Assembly: GCA_011634665.1 (NCBI GenBank)
Contig: WAEK01000009.1
Location: forward strand, 186,001-250,000
Origin: Mortierella sp. BCC40632
Taxonomy: Eukaryota > Mortierellomycota > Mortierellomycetes > Mortierellales > Mortierellaceae
Direction of reading: 5' to 3'
DNA length: 64,000 nucleotides
Of the stretch, positions 13,584 through 23,871 are shown one piece after another; position 1 is the stretch's first letter; the number at the start of each line of letters is the position of its first letter. Position numbers and translations under genes: made by a program. Below the pieces are notes generated by a model. That model saw nothing but the letters and a program-made list of their open reading frames with translations, searched no databases and was not told the DNA's origin.

Positions 13584-14766
13584 ATGCTCAAGGATAGATT
13601 CAAAAGCGCATCTGCTTTCATGGCTGCTAGCAAGCAGCTTAACCTGCCTTCGTCTACTAAGCTTGCCGTATGTGCCTCATCGTTGGCTACTCTTTTTTTT
13701 TTTTTTTTTTTTTTTTTGACCAGCTTTTACCCAAACTGCGTTTTTTTTCTTTGGCGCTTAGATCTATGCAGACTTCAAACTTGCTACCGAAGGGCTTTGC
13801 ACACAGTCTCGTCCATCTTTGATCGAATTTGAAAAGTCTGCCAAATGGAAAGCCTGGAAGGAAACTGGCGACCAATATTCCAAGGAACTTGACAACAACC
13901 CAACATCCGACATGGACCTACAGACAAAGGCCATGATCTCCTATATTCAAAGAGTGGAGGAGGGACAATGGGGCTGGAAATTCGATCCTGAGATGTCTCC
14001 AGCTCCCGCAGCTTTAACTGGTGACCAAGACCTGGACGAACTTCAGGCCTATCTCGGCGTTGACAAGGATGAAATTTCAGCAGAGGAACTGCTTGCACGG
14101 CCCTACGTTCCCAGCAAGGACATGATTGAAGGTGCGACCATGACCGCTTCTGGGATTAGTACAATGGCCAGAGAAGATGATGAGTAAGTTAGCCACGTGG
14201 CACATCCTCCTTTGACGCCCTCCCCCCCTCTGACCCTGGAGATCGTCTTTGAAACAAGTAGATTATCTCGAGTCTTTGCCACGTTCGATGTTTACGTGGC
14301 CTAATATTTTTCTAATCCTCTCTTAATAGGGGTGATCACGGGGATGATCCATTCGAAGCTGTCAAGTCAGGATCTGTGGCGTCACTAAAGGCTGCTATTG
14401 AGGCGAGCCCTGGCCTTGTCACACTCAGAGACGACATGGTAACTGTCATGATCCTTTCTCTTGACCTTTTTTCCCCAGTTACTTCCTGACCACTGACTGA
14501 TGCCTGTCAATTGAATTTTGGTATCGTAGGGCACGACTCTTCTTCATTGGGCTTGCGACTGTGGCGATCTCGAAAAGGTTCAGCTGTTGGTTAAAAAATA
14601 CGACGCGGATGTCAACGCCCAGGACAATGAAGGCTCAACACCTCTGCATTTCGCATATCTAGCAGAGTGGCCAGAGATCATTTCATATCTAAAGACCGTG
14701 TCATCGATCGATACTACCATCAAAGATCACTCTGGCATGACAGCAGAGGATTATGCCGAGCAATAA
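13584..14766 (+). CDS. Acyl-CoA-binding protein with ankyrin repeats, ACBD6-like
   Basis: Four exons (13584-13667, 13762-14183, 14330-14438, 14530-14766), all GT-AG, give 283 residues; human ACBD6 has 282. The N-terminal acyl-CoA-binding domain spans about 1-95: FKSASAFMAASKQLNLPSST, then KLAIYADFKLATEGLC, then KWKAWKETGD, with the Tyr/Lys/Trp positions that hold the CoA. A linker follows, then two to three ankyrin repeats from about 205 (GTTLLHWACDCGDLEKVQLL, NEGSTPLHFAYLAEW) to AEDYAEQ. Known role: binds long-chain acyl-CoAs and supports lipid handling or N-myristoylation. It is convergent with the HAD/SAK gene, with only 50 nt between the two stop codons. Confidence 0.92.
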
Positions 14767-14816
14767 ATACTATTGAAAGATATCATCATCTCTTTATTGG
14801 GCCTTCTCTTGTCCCT

Positions 14817-16762
14817 CTAACTGAGTCGATTACAAAAATCTTCTACAATAGAAGTAATCTTTTCTCTATTGTCGTTCTTGTTCTCAATAGAATGCGTCTC
14901 CATCTCCTTTTGAATTTGCTTGATCATCTCTCCCAGCGCTTTCCCACTTACTGGCTCCTTCCCACCGGCGGACGAAATCTCTTTGATAATATTGGCAATG
15001 CTCACCTCTGCTTTGACAACAACGGCGTTATGGCCATGCTTGGATTTCATCCCCAAAAGTTGCTTCTTGCCAATCTTCCCTACAAGGATCAGTCGTTTCC
15101 ATGGCCCAGAAAATCGTACTGGTTCCCAAGCTGTTATCTTTGCTGAATCTGTCGGTCGAGTTCCCTTGAATCGGTCATGAGCCATGGTGATATACATTTC
15201 AGAGTTTGGTGTTTGAGGATGGATATTGGCCAGATTTGATAGATCCACAATATCTTTTTTCCTTGACATGGTCTTGGCATCCTCTGCACACGCTTTCCTG
15301 AACGATTCCACTGATTCATGAATAGCGCCATTAGGTGTGACAATGCCAATAGGACCGTTGTCTGATCCGTCGTCTTCCAAGGATTCCAAAGTGATAGGCT
15401 TGACTTTAAGTGCCCAAATCCGATTCTGTAGCTCGCCTACAGCAATGATCTCAAGCAGAGCTGTTGCACCACTCCCTCCTAGGTCAGTCATATAATTCTG
15501 TGGTGCAGATCCAGGGCAGAGAGACATATGTGGATCATGCGATACAACCCACTTTAAAAGATCCACATCCTCTAAACTCAAAGGTCGCTCAAGCAAAGGT
15601 TGGTCAAGATACTCCCTGGCCCCGACCGCAATTCCCTGTAAAAGCGTTTGTACAGGTTCAGAAAAGACGACACCTGTGTACTGGACAATATTGGTCACTT
15701 CAATAATGCTCCGTTTCCGTGGTGAATACGTTTCATAAGGGTCCCAAATTCCCTTTCCTTCTAGTTCGGGTCGTGTCTGTGGCATTGGTCCGACACCCGA
15801 AACCAGAAAAGGACCACCCTTCTGCTCTACTTCAACTTGTTGGTTATGCACATCGACCATAGCCAGCACAATTTCTCGTTCCCGATTAAAGTCCAGGTAT
15901 CTGTGCGGTATTTCTACGGTGGTGACTTCAAAAGACTTTAACATTTTGGAATCAAGCCATTCCTGTCCTGCTTCGCGAAACTTGAAGATCTGCTGTGGGC
16001 GGTCATCCCAAACATGCATATGTTGGATAGAAGGGTATTGGAAAAGGATATGATAGAGGACATCATTCTTGGTACTAAACGTATGAATCTTGAGATACGT
16101 CTCCTTATTGTTGTTGGCTGTTTCCTTCAAGTGATCCATCCGGGCCACAGTTGCTGGCTTGGTGGCCATGAGATCGAACTGAACTCCCGAGCCTTGAACT
16201 ATGCGACAGAGCTGTTGGTTGAATACAGGCCCATTCCGCCCTGTCAGGAGCATTGTCAGACATCCTGGGTCATCGAAAGACTCTTTAACTTTTTGGACCT
16301 TTTTTAAAAAAAATGTGATAGAAGAGTTAATGCTCTATCATTTGGGTGAACAAAGATATCCAAAAAAAAAAAAAAAAAAAACATACAAACAAACAAAGAG
16401 GCAATCTCATTATCCCATACCAGTTCATCGTTCCACCATCCATGCCACCGAGCAGCCTCGGCTTCAGGTCCAAGATCGAGAGTCTCAGGAGTATGCCACC
16501 ATCCAGGACCAAAGTTATTCCAAGAGATCAGCTGGCCAATAAAAGATGGATCCCAAAGGACTGGATTGGGAAGAGGAGACTTGAACAGGGTTTGGTCAAA
16601 GTCAAAGACATGAAGCGTATGTATCTTGGCTGTAGCATGTGTATCCTTGAGTCGGTCTGCGATATAGACCACTGCAGGATGGTTCAGAAGAGTGTAGGGT
16701 GACTCAGCATCGAGCTCAGTGACTGCGGCAGTGGTCGCAGATAGGTCGCTCAAGAGACTCAT
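14817..16762 (-). CDS. HAD-domain 'Swiss Army Knife RNA repair-like' fungal protein
   Basis: Two exons (16421-16762, 14817-16298), one GT-AG intron of 122 nt, 607 residues. HAD motif I is HVFDFDQTLF with the nucleophile in DFDQT at 54-58. Motif II-like MLLTGRNGPVF lies at about 126, and a later acidic motif is HVWDDRPQQI. The long C-terminal half (about 300-607) contains YTGVVFSEP, EPVRFSGPWKR and HNAVVVKAEVS and resembles the fungal HAD_SAK_1 architecture. The family is a predicted HAD hydrolase of unknown substrate, proposed to act in RNA end repair. The start chosen is MSLLSDLSA; the frame stays open further upstream in hydrophobic but non-conserved sequence. Confidence 0.85.
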
Positions 16763-17000
16763 AATTGAGTTACAAAGACTGAACAAAGAACTCTCAGGGT
16801 CTGAATCCGGTCCGACGCACGTTTGGGTTTGAATGAGTGGGATGTAGGGGAAAAAGGTACAGCTGTGGGATGTGATGGAAAGAAGGAAAAGGATGGAATG
16901 TAAAATGAAATGGACATTGCAACTGCTGACAGGGAATAAAAAAGAAATGAAAGAAAGAGTCACACAGCAAGCAAGCAAGAAGGCATGGCGGATTATTTAT

Positions 17001-17080
17001 TAGTACATGGCGGAGTGGTATAGTAGATGAGCTGGTGCAACCAAATTTCTGCCTTGCCCAGGTTCAAGCCCTGGACCCAG
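17001..17080 (+). other. tRNA-like (Leu/Ser-type) relic or tRNA-derived element
   Basis: TGGCGGAGTGG at 17008-17018 matches the Pol III A box of Leu/Ser tRNAs, and GGTTCAAGCC at 17061-17070 matches the B box. The B box sits in a perfect T-arm: CCAGG (17058-17062), a seven-base loop TTCAAGC, CCTGG (17070-17074). The flanking bases do not pair into an acceptor stem, and no clean anticodon arm is seen, so this is not an intact tRNA. It lies between the HAD/SAK start and the kelch-BTB stop. Confidence 0.5.
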
Positions 17081-17226
17081 AGAGTGAGCGGAGTGGACCT
17101 GGCAAAAGAGTGGCTGCATTCTGAAGAGACCATCGCAAAGGAGTGTTGATATTTCGATGACAATGAAGAGGGAGTGTAATCCGAGTGGGTGCCCATAGTC
17201 AGATGCGTTGCGTTCTCTGGTCTTGA

Positions 17227-20200
17227 CTAGAGCTCTTTTCTCTGCGATGGCTCAACCGAGGACGAATTCTCAAAGCTTGAACCATATCCTTCTGTAGACC
17301 GTCGGGATCCTCGCGTTAACTCTAGACTGGCATCGTCGGGAATACACTCAATAAACTCCTCCAGAGCTGTGCGCTCTGGTGTTCCTTCGCCCTGAGTCCA
17401 CATCATCATCCAATCCTCGGTCTTCATGACCGCTCCACAATGCATAAAGATAAATTCTTGAGTAAGTTTCTTGAGTCCATACTCTTGTGAAACACATGCC
17501 GCTTGGAAAATCCGAACACAGGTGTCAACTTGGAGGTGCTGTTGATGCAGGATTGATGCACACAACTTCTTGAGCCTCTCCAGTAAGTAAATATTAGCCA
17601 TGATCATAACGTCGCAGACAACAAAGTAGTCAAGATCGGGATCGACCTTGTCCGTGTATAGAAAAGTAAGGAAAGCATAGACGACAGGATAGGGTTCTGG
17701 CAGCTCGATGGAACGCCTTGTAGACTCGATCATTCCTGATGCGTGCATGTTCCTAAAATGTGGCCAGCGTGTGGAAAGTACCATTCGATGAACATGGATC
17801 ACTCGCGAAGAGCCCTTGGGATTGATAGTGAAATCCGAGAATTCTTCGTTGTTGAGCATCATACCCATGTGGGTCTGGAGGGTGGAGGGAGGTATTTGAA
17901 AAATACCCAGATACTCAGCATTGATGGAAAGTACGTCCCGGAAATGGTCATATGGCTGGGGTCGATCCTTTTCCGTATTTCCGAGAAAGACCAGCCTCGA
18001 AACACATTTGCCATCGTCCAGGTCTGGGTCCAGCAGCTCGCCAGGCCTTTGTGGTTGGGGTTTCTTTGACACGATCGTGAAATAGTTCCATACGCTGTCA
18101 CCAAGGCAGTGGTCAACGTCTAGCTTTCGCCATTCAAGCTGATCCAGATCCATGATCCAGAGTCCAAAGACACTTGTGTTGGTTGCCTCATTCAGATACT
18201 TGCCAAACACAACAAGGTGATTGCCAATGGACTCTGAAAAGTGCTGTGATTTTAGCAACACTACTTTTCCCGTAATCCCTGGGTGTGGGAGGACCTTGAG
18301 TGTGTTTAAATCGATCGAATGAAGATCAGACACAGTCTGGCCTTCTTCGTCCTTGCCTGCATAGATCCAGAGTTTTGATCCAATCAGGCTAGCAGAATGA
18401 TTGTACCTCGCTGGTACGCTATATGGTTCTGACCATGTCCATGTTTCGAGATTCAATATTCTCATCTCCTGCAAAACATAAGTGCCTGTTGAAAGATGAC
18501 TAGAAGTCAGCGTCTGGTGTATATCTCTAAATGTGTGTGTGTGTGTGTGTGTGTGTGACAATAATAGTGATATATATTTTTATACGACGACAAGGACGCT
18601 TACATTTGGAATTCTTTGCAAAGCCGCCATAGACATACATCCTGTTCTTGTAGACTGTGGCCGAGTGAAGGTATCTTGCTGGGACCTCGCCTCGGATCTC
18701 TGGTCGAAACCAAGTTCTGTTTGACAATGAAAACACAATAACGTCGTCTCTGTATTCCAGATACTCGTTTGATCCACCTGTGTTGAAAGGAAGACTAGGC
18801 GTTCAATGACCCACTTTAAATGACCACAATAGCAGCACCAACAATGAAAGCAACTTTACGGCTTTCGCCAGGCATACCAAAGATGATGATATTGTCTTTC
18901 CAGAGAACTGCCGTGTGCCCGTATCGTTTTGTGGGTGGAACACCTTCTCTGGCCTAAATTGGAGGAGAGAAAGAAGGAAAGGAAAATGGTCGGTTAGAAT
19001 GGTCGGTGTTGGGTACTGTCAGTCTAGGTCCATCTGGCCGGCTTGGGGTCACCGAATGAGTAATGGTTAATCGTTCGTCGATTGCGCTCTTGGCATAAGC
19101 AAGCCCGCCTGGCAAACAGACTCACAAGGAAAGCAACCCTCGGTTGTACGCCATACACAACTCAGGTTCCTTGTCGATAGACATTCACCGATGGAGCGGA
19201 TACTTTTTTAACCACTGTTGTGTTTCCATTGGTATGTTCCTCTCCTTCTCTTGATGCGCTCCCATTTTCTCCGTCTGCCCGTTCGTCTCCTCCCCCCCCC
19301 CCCGTTCCCTTTGTTTGCGTCTTCTGACATCTTGGTTGCCCCTTCCTTTTCTCTTTCTCTCTTTCTCTCTCTCTCTACCACCCCACCCCTCAATAATTGT
19401 CTCTCGGACCACTGTGCTCCACTCCAGACAGACGAGTGTGAGCATCGGATAGCTTTCACAAAGATCAGCTTGTGTGTGTCATGAACAAGGGGTGGAAGGA
19501 GGGTGGTAGAGTGCGTCTCGTCTGTGCTGTGTATGTTTGGGGTCTGGCATGTTGCACGGTTTCTTTTTGCGTCGGCAAGTTGCCCCAACACACGTCCGAC
19601 GCAGCTCTTGACGAGCCTCTTGGCAAGCAGACAAAAGGATACAGGGGACGGTAGGGGAGGACGAAAGGAGGTGAAGGACAAGGGGGAAGGAAAAGAGAGA
19701 TAGATAGATAGAGAGAGAGAGAGAGAAAGATAGGTAGATAGAGCGAGTGGACGAACGAGAGCAAGAGAGAGAAAAGGGAAGACAGTGAAGGGCAGGTTGG
19801 AACAGAGACAAAGACAATGAAGAAAAAAAAAGTGGGTCGAGGCGATCAGGCCAGATGGGAGATGTCTCTCCTTCTTCTTCTTCTTCTCTCTCTCTCTCTC
19901 TCTCTTTCTTGTTCTTCTTCATCCCATCCCTGTCTCGCCGAGATGATAATGTGGATTTGGGTGCACTTACATGAACACAGTCCCAGTTCATGGTCTCGAG
20001 ATCGAGTACATGGAGATCATTCGTGACATGACCACCGCCGCCATAGAGATAGAGCTTTTGGTCGACACGAGTAAAGGACGGGCGCCAGAGACCGACCAGG
20101 TTCTGCCCAGTCGTCCCACAAGGTTTCGCGAACTTTATCATTGGCTCGCCCTTTGCTGAGTGTGCTGCGTGCAGCCTGCCTTTGAGGAGCGTGCCTTGGA

Positions 20201-20246
20201 GTGAATATGTTCGTGCGCCGATGCCTTCGAAACGGATAACCCGCAA
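17227..20246 (-). CDS. Kelch-repeat BTB protein (5' end unresolved)
   Basis: Exons 17227-18485, 18604-18777, 18878-18953 and one ending at 19971 join in frame. Kelch blades are visible: QKLYLYGGGGHVTNDLHVLD, PPTKRYGHTAVLWKDNIIIF, PARYLHSATVYKNRMYVYGG and PARYNHSASLIGSKLWIYAG. A BTB domain follows (NNEEFSDFTI, IHVHRMVLSTRWPHF) with a BACK-like helical tail. Such proteins often recruit CUL3 ubiquitin ligase, which is inference here. The intron at 18954-19970 is 1017 nt, long for this window. The N-terminus is open to 20246 but lacks a Met before 20141. A plausible upstream exon (20372 downward, TATSPPGTNSATLTQRQQQ) runs in another frame. There is either an unseen splice or an indel between them. 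Confidence 0.82.
18531..18558. repeat. GT dinucleotide run in kelch-BTB intron
   Basis: TGTG repeat of about 28 nt inside the intron between exons 18604-18777 and 17227-18485. On the coding strand it reads CA and lies 46 nt or more before the acceptor. Confidence 0.85.
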
Positions 20247-20663
20247 TAGTCAAAAGAGCCTGAATAGCCTGTTGCTGTCTCTGCGTTAGAGTCGCGCTAT
20301 TTGTGCCAGGCGGAGAAGTCGCTGTGTTGGTCGTTGAGGAACAGAAGGGGGTCCTTGGGGCAGAGCCTTTTCCTGCAGATGAAAGGAGCACGCTCAACAG
20401 AAGCGGGTGAGAAGCAGTGAGCAACGATGGATAGCGAGACAGTTCGAAGATGACAGTAGACCCGTCCACAGGACGACAAGGAAGAGCAAGGAGGGAGTAC
20501 TCTGAGGATGAAAGAGAACAGGAAGAACGTAGCAGGGACAAAAAGATAGAGAAAGAGAAAGAGAAAGAGAAAGAGAGAGAGAGCGTGCGTCAGGTGTGGC
20601 GGTTTGCGCGTGAGAGAGAGCGCGAGCGAGCGAGCGGGATGAAAAAAGAGAGAGGATAGAGAT

Positions 20664-20717
<54 letters not shown>

Positions 20718-22290
20718 TATATTATTATATAGGAGTGTGTTAGAAAGAGAAGGTGAAAAAGAGCGATGTGAGATGGAGTGTGGAATGGAGCTGATGGTCA
20801 GAGATGGAATGGATGGAATCGACGATGGAGAGTAAGAGGAAGAGAAAGAAAAAGAGAGTAAAAAAGAGAGAGAGAGAGAGAAGAGAGAGAGAAGGAGAGA
20901 AAGAGAGAAAGAGAGAAAGAAAAAGAGAAAGACACACGCAAAGACACACACAGACAAAAGGAGGATCCAAATAAAAAAAAAAAAAAAAAAAAAAAAAAAT
21001 GCCAGAGAAAGTAAAAAGAGACAGGCTACAGTAGCATTGTCCAGTCAGTCACTGTCTCTCCTCGAACTCTGCGACTGCGATGACCACGGCGAAAAGGGGA
21101 GAGACGAGGGGGTAAAAGAAGTGAAGAAGGAGGAAGAGGGGTGTGTGTGTGTGTGGGGTGGATGGGGGGACGACGACGACGACGAAAGCAACATCACCAA
21201 CAGTTGCAAGCAGACAAGACAAGCAATCAAGCCGCTCTCCCTTCGTTGTACCGCCGCTGTCGTCTGCAATCCTACCCGTCGGCCCCCAGGAGAGCCAAGG
21301 CCACGCGTCTGCAAGGGCCTGCGGGAGCAAGCAGCTCATAGCTTCTTCCCGGTCCTTGGTTGCCTGCGGGAGCTCCTTGGTCTTGTCCCTGTTGCAGCTG
21401 CCAGTGTGTGGTTTCCACACGGATTGGCCCTTCATATCGGAGCCTTCTCCTGTCACTCCCCTTTGCTCCTCCCTTCCTGCCTTTCTCCTCTTCCTCTTCC
21501 CCCCCCCTAACACCCCTCTCTCTCCGATCTGGAAATGGCTCCATCCACACTCGTCCGTTTCATCCCACACCCCCCAACGTTCTCAACGGTCGCGTCCTTG
21601 TTGTGTGGTCTCGGTCTCTCCGCAGGATGAAGCCGAACCCCATCCTTCCTTGTGTAATTTCTTGCCATGGGGAGAGGACGCTCGCGTATTCCAACATGTA
21701 TTCTGGAGTGTATTCCAACTGCCTCTGGACCTTGTGTCCCATGGGATGACCTCTTCCAGAGCCTCTGTAACGATCCAGCACCGGCAGTAGACCAACAAAG
21801 GTACAACGGCCCGGCTTGTCGTCTTTTGCTCATCACAATCTCGACTAGAGCACCACTGGATCGACAATAGGAATAGGATAAGAATAGGACAAGACTTGAC
21901 AGGGTATGGCGTAGAATGACTTTTCCGAGGCAGGAAGTATATTCCATCAAGGTTGCGGGATGGTTGTTGCTCAGGGCAGCTGGGTCTGGTTTCAAAAAGG
22001 ATCGCCAGGAACCTGTCGCAGATCTCATCAGTCTTCAGCACACATAAGCGTCTCAAAGAGAGTTGATTGTACCGGGTATCCAAACCTTTCGCCTTCAGGT
22101 GTACCATTGTAAAGAAGAAAAAATGTCCGAAAGGCTTTATTGTTGAAGTTTTGTCGAGGAAAAAAAAAAGAAAAAAAAGAAAAAAAGAAAATAATAATAT
22201 AATAATAAAAAAAAAAAACGTGTTGCTTCGCTCAGAATCCTGCTGAGCAAATGCTGGGTTGACTTTTCGGTAATCCCTGCAGAGCGGATC
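20247..22290. other. Simple-sequence region, no convincing gene
   Basis: Contains a GAGAAA-rich stretch (20541-20582), a TA microsatellite (about 20664-20732), an A run at 20974-20999, and GT and GAC short repeats near 21140-21184. A minus-strand reading at 20225-20372 (TATSPPGTNSATLTQRQQQ) may be a 5' exon of the kelch-BTB gene. A minus-strand frame from 22107 starts MVHLKAKGLDTRYNQLSLRR but soon loses protein-like character. No RNA gene recognised. Confidence 0.5.
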
Positions 22291-23539
22291 TCATCGGTCA
22301 TATTGCTTCGAGGCATCTGTCAGAGGTACATACTTTGAACAGAAGAATCATAAACTCGGGGTTAGCAGGCCCATGCATTTACTTCCAAACAACATAACCT
22401 ACTGCTACTGTTTCTCCCCCCCTACTTACCCAAACATCCATCGACTTGCTCTTACTGACATGACCATCTTTATCCTTGTCAACAACATATATCGCCTGAC
22501 CACCATGACTACCTACAGGGATAAACATCCTTCCTGGAGCTTTGAGCTGTTCGACCAGTTCATCGTGTAGTGAGTCCGCTGCCGCTCCGACATGACTTTA
22601 CACAGAACACAAAAAAAGATTAGTTGTCACGAGACTTTTATCATTGAGAACCTTTGGCGTCAACGGCACACACAGTTGACATACATGCAGTCATAGGGCG
22701 CTCCTTGTGGGAAGCCTACGCGACCGTCAGCAGTATGATATTCAATTCGGCCTTCTTGAAGATACTCTGGATGATCCTTTCGAGTATTTGCTTTGGCCAG
22801 TTCAACCAACTCTGGGATATGATCAACTGAGTAAAAAAAAAAAAAAGAAAGAGATAGAAATAGAAAATGGAAAAGAAAAAGGAAAAGGAAAAAAAAAATC
22901 TCAGTAAGTATAGAAGCGCATTACTCGCTTCGTGTACACACCTTGGCCAAAGGAGTGACATGGCATTACAACTACACGTCTAGACGTTTTTACTTGCCTC
23001 CAATCACCTTTCCTTCTGGGCCTACCATCTCTGCTAGGCAGGAAGTCAAATAGCCGCTGCCGCTTCCGACATCCAGGACTATCATAAACGAGAAGAACTC
23101 GGTCAGCACAGCTTTCTTGGAAGATGCAGACGTTTTACTTTTTACATGATCTCTAGTTGCTTGAAAGCCATTCTCCTCTACCTTTTGATCCTGGAGACAG
23201 GTATGGCGCCAAGCTCTCCAAAGCTGCAGCATGCATATGTGGTGCCGAGATTGTAGCGCCATATCCAATTGTTTGAGGAGAGTCCTAGAGAGCCATAGTT
23301 GTCAGCGGCACATGGTTAGTTGGGCCAAAAAGGACAGGATAGAGCAAATAGTCTGTTGTCGATGTCGGGTAACGAAAAGCCAAAATGCGACAATGTGCCT
23401 CGTATGGTTTGAATCGTGAGTAATGGCCTCTGTCGACGTTGAGCATGGCGGTTTTCACGGCCTGTTTCGAGATGAGGTTTGCCTGACTGAGCCGCTCCAC
23501 GAGGTCAGCATTAGTAGTTCCGGAGCATCGCCAGGCCAT
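22291..23539 (-). CDS. PCMT: Protein-L-isoaspartate O-methyltransferase
   Basis: Six exons (23399-23539, 23182-23284, 22998-23078, 22685-22826, 22430-22595, 22291-22332) give 224 residues; human PCMT1 has 227. Family landmarks in order are [36 protein letters not shown], the SAM-binding [17 protein letters not shown] at about 82-98, [45 protein letters not shown] and [13 protein letters not shown]. The enzyme methylates isoaspartate in damaged proteins, using SAM, so that they can be repaired. Introns 1 (23285-23398, GAG then gcacat) and 3 (22827-22997, GGAG then gcaagt) need GC donors: GT alternatives give immediate stops. The gene is divergent from the FAF2-like gene across 332 bp. Confidence 0.94.
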
Positions 23540-23871
23540 TGTTGAGCGGAATAGGAATCTGAAGGGTAGTGTGGAATTCAGGAGGGGGCGGGTAAAAAGC
23601 ATGGGTCTCGAGCATGGGACGGTCTTCTCTCTAAAAAAGGTGAGTGGTGGGGTGCGGAGGGGTTTTTCTCTTATTCCATGCAGACGCATGTACGTCACAG
23701 TCGCTTCGTTGAAGTAGGTTACTGGTTCGCTGTTCTCGTTTAGTGTTCCATTCATCTCTTTATCTCACAACTAACCAAAATCGGCTCATCATATCCTACC
23801 AGCGAAAGAAGACCTGATTCTGGACAAAGCATCCATCTCGGAACTCTCGCTATCCTCAGGACATTTTGGAC
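23540..23871. promoter_or_regulatory. Divergent promoter region, PCMT / FAF2-like
   Basis: A 332-nt spacer between opposite start codons of two protein-quality-control genes. No named regulatory element recognised; no repeat of note. Confidence 0.55.

Noticed and set aside
21049..22107. Overlapping long frames on both strands near 21-22 kb
   Set aside because: They overlap each other in several frames, cross GT/GAC/CT repeats and show no domain; the sequence looks simply poor in stop codons.
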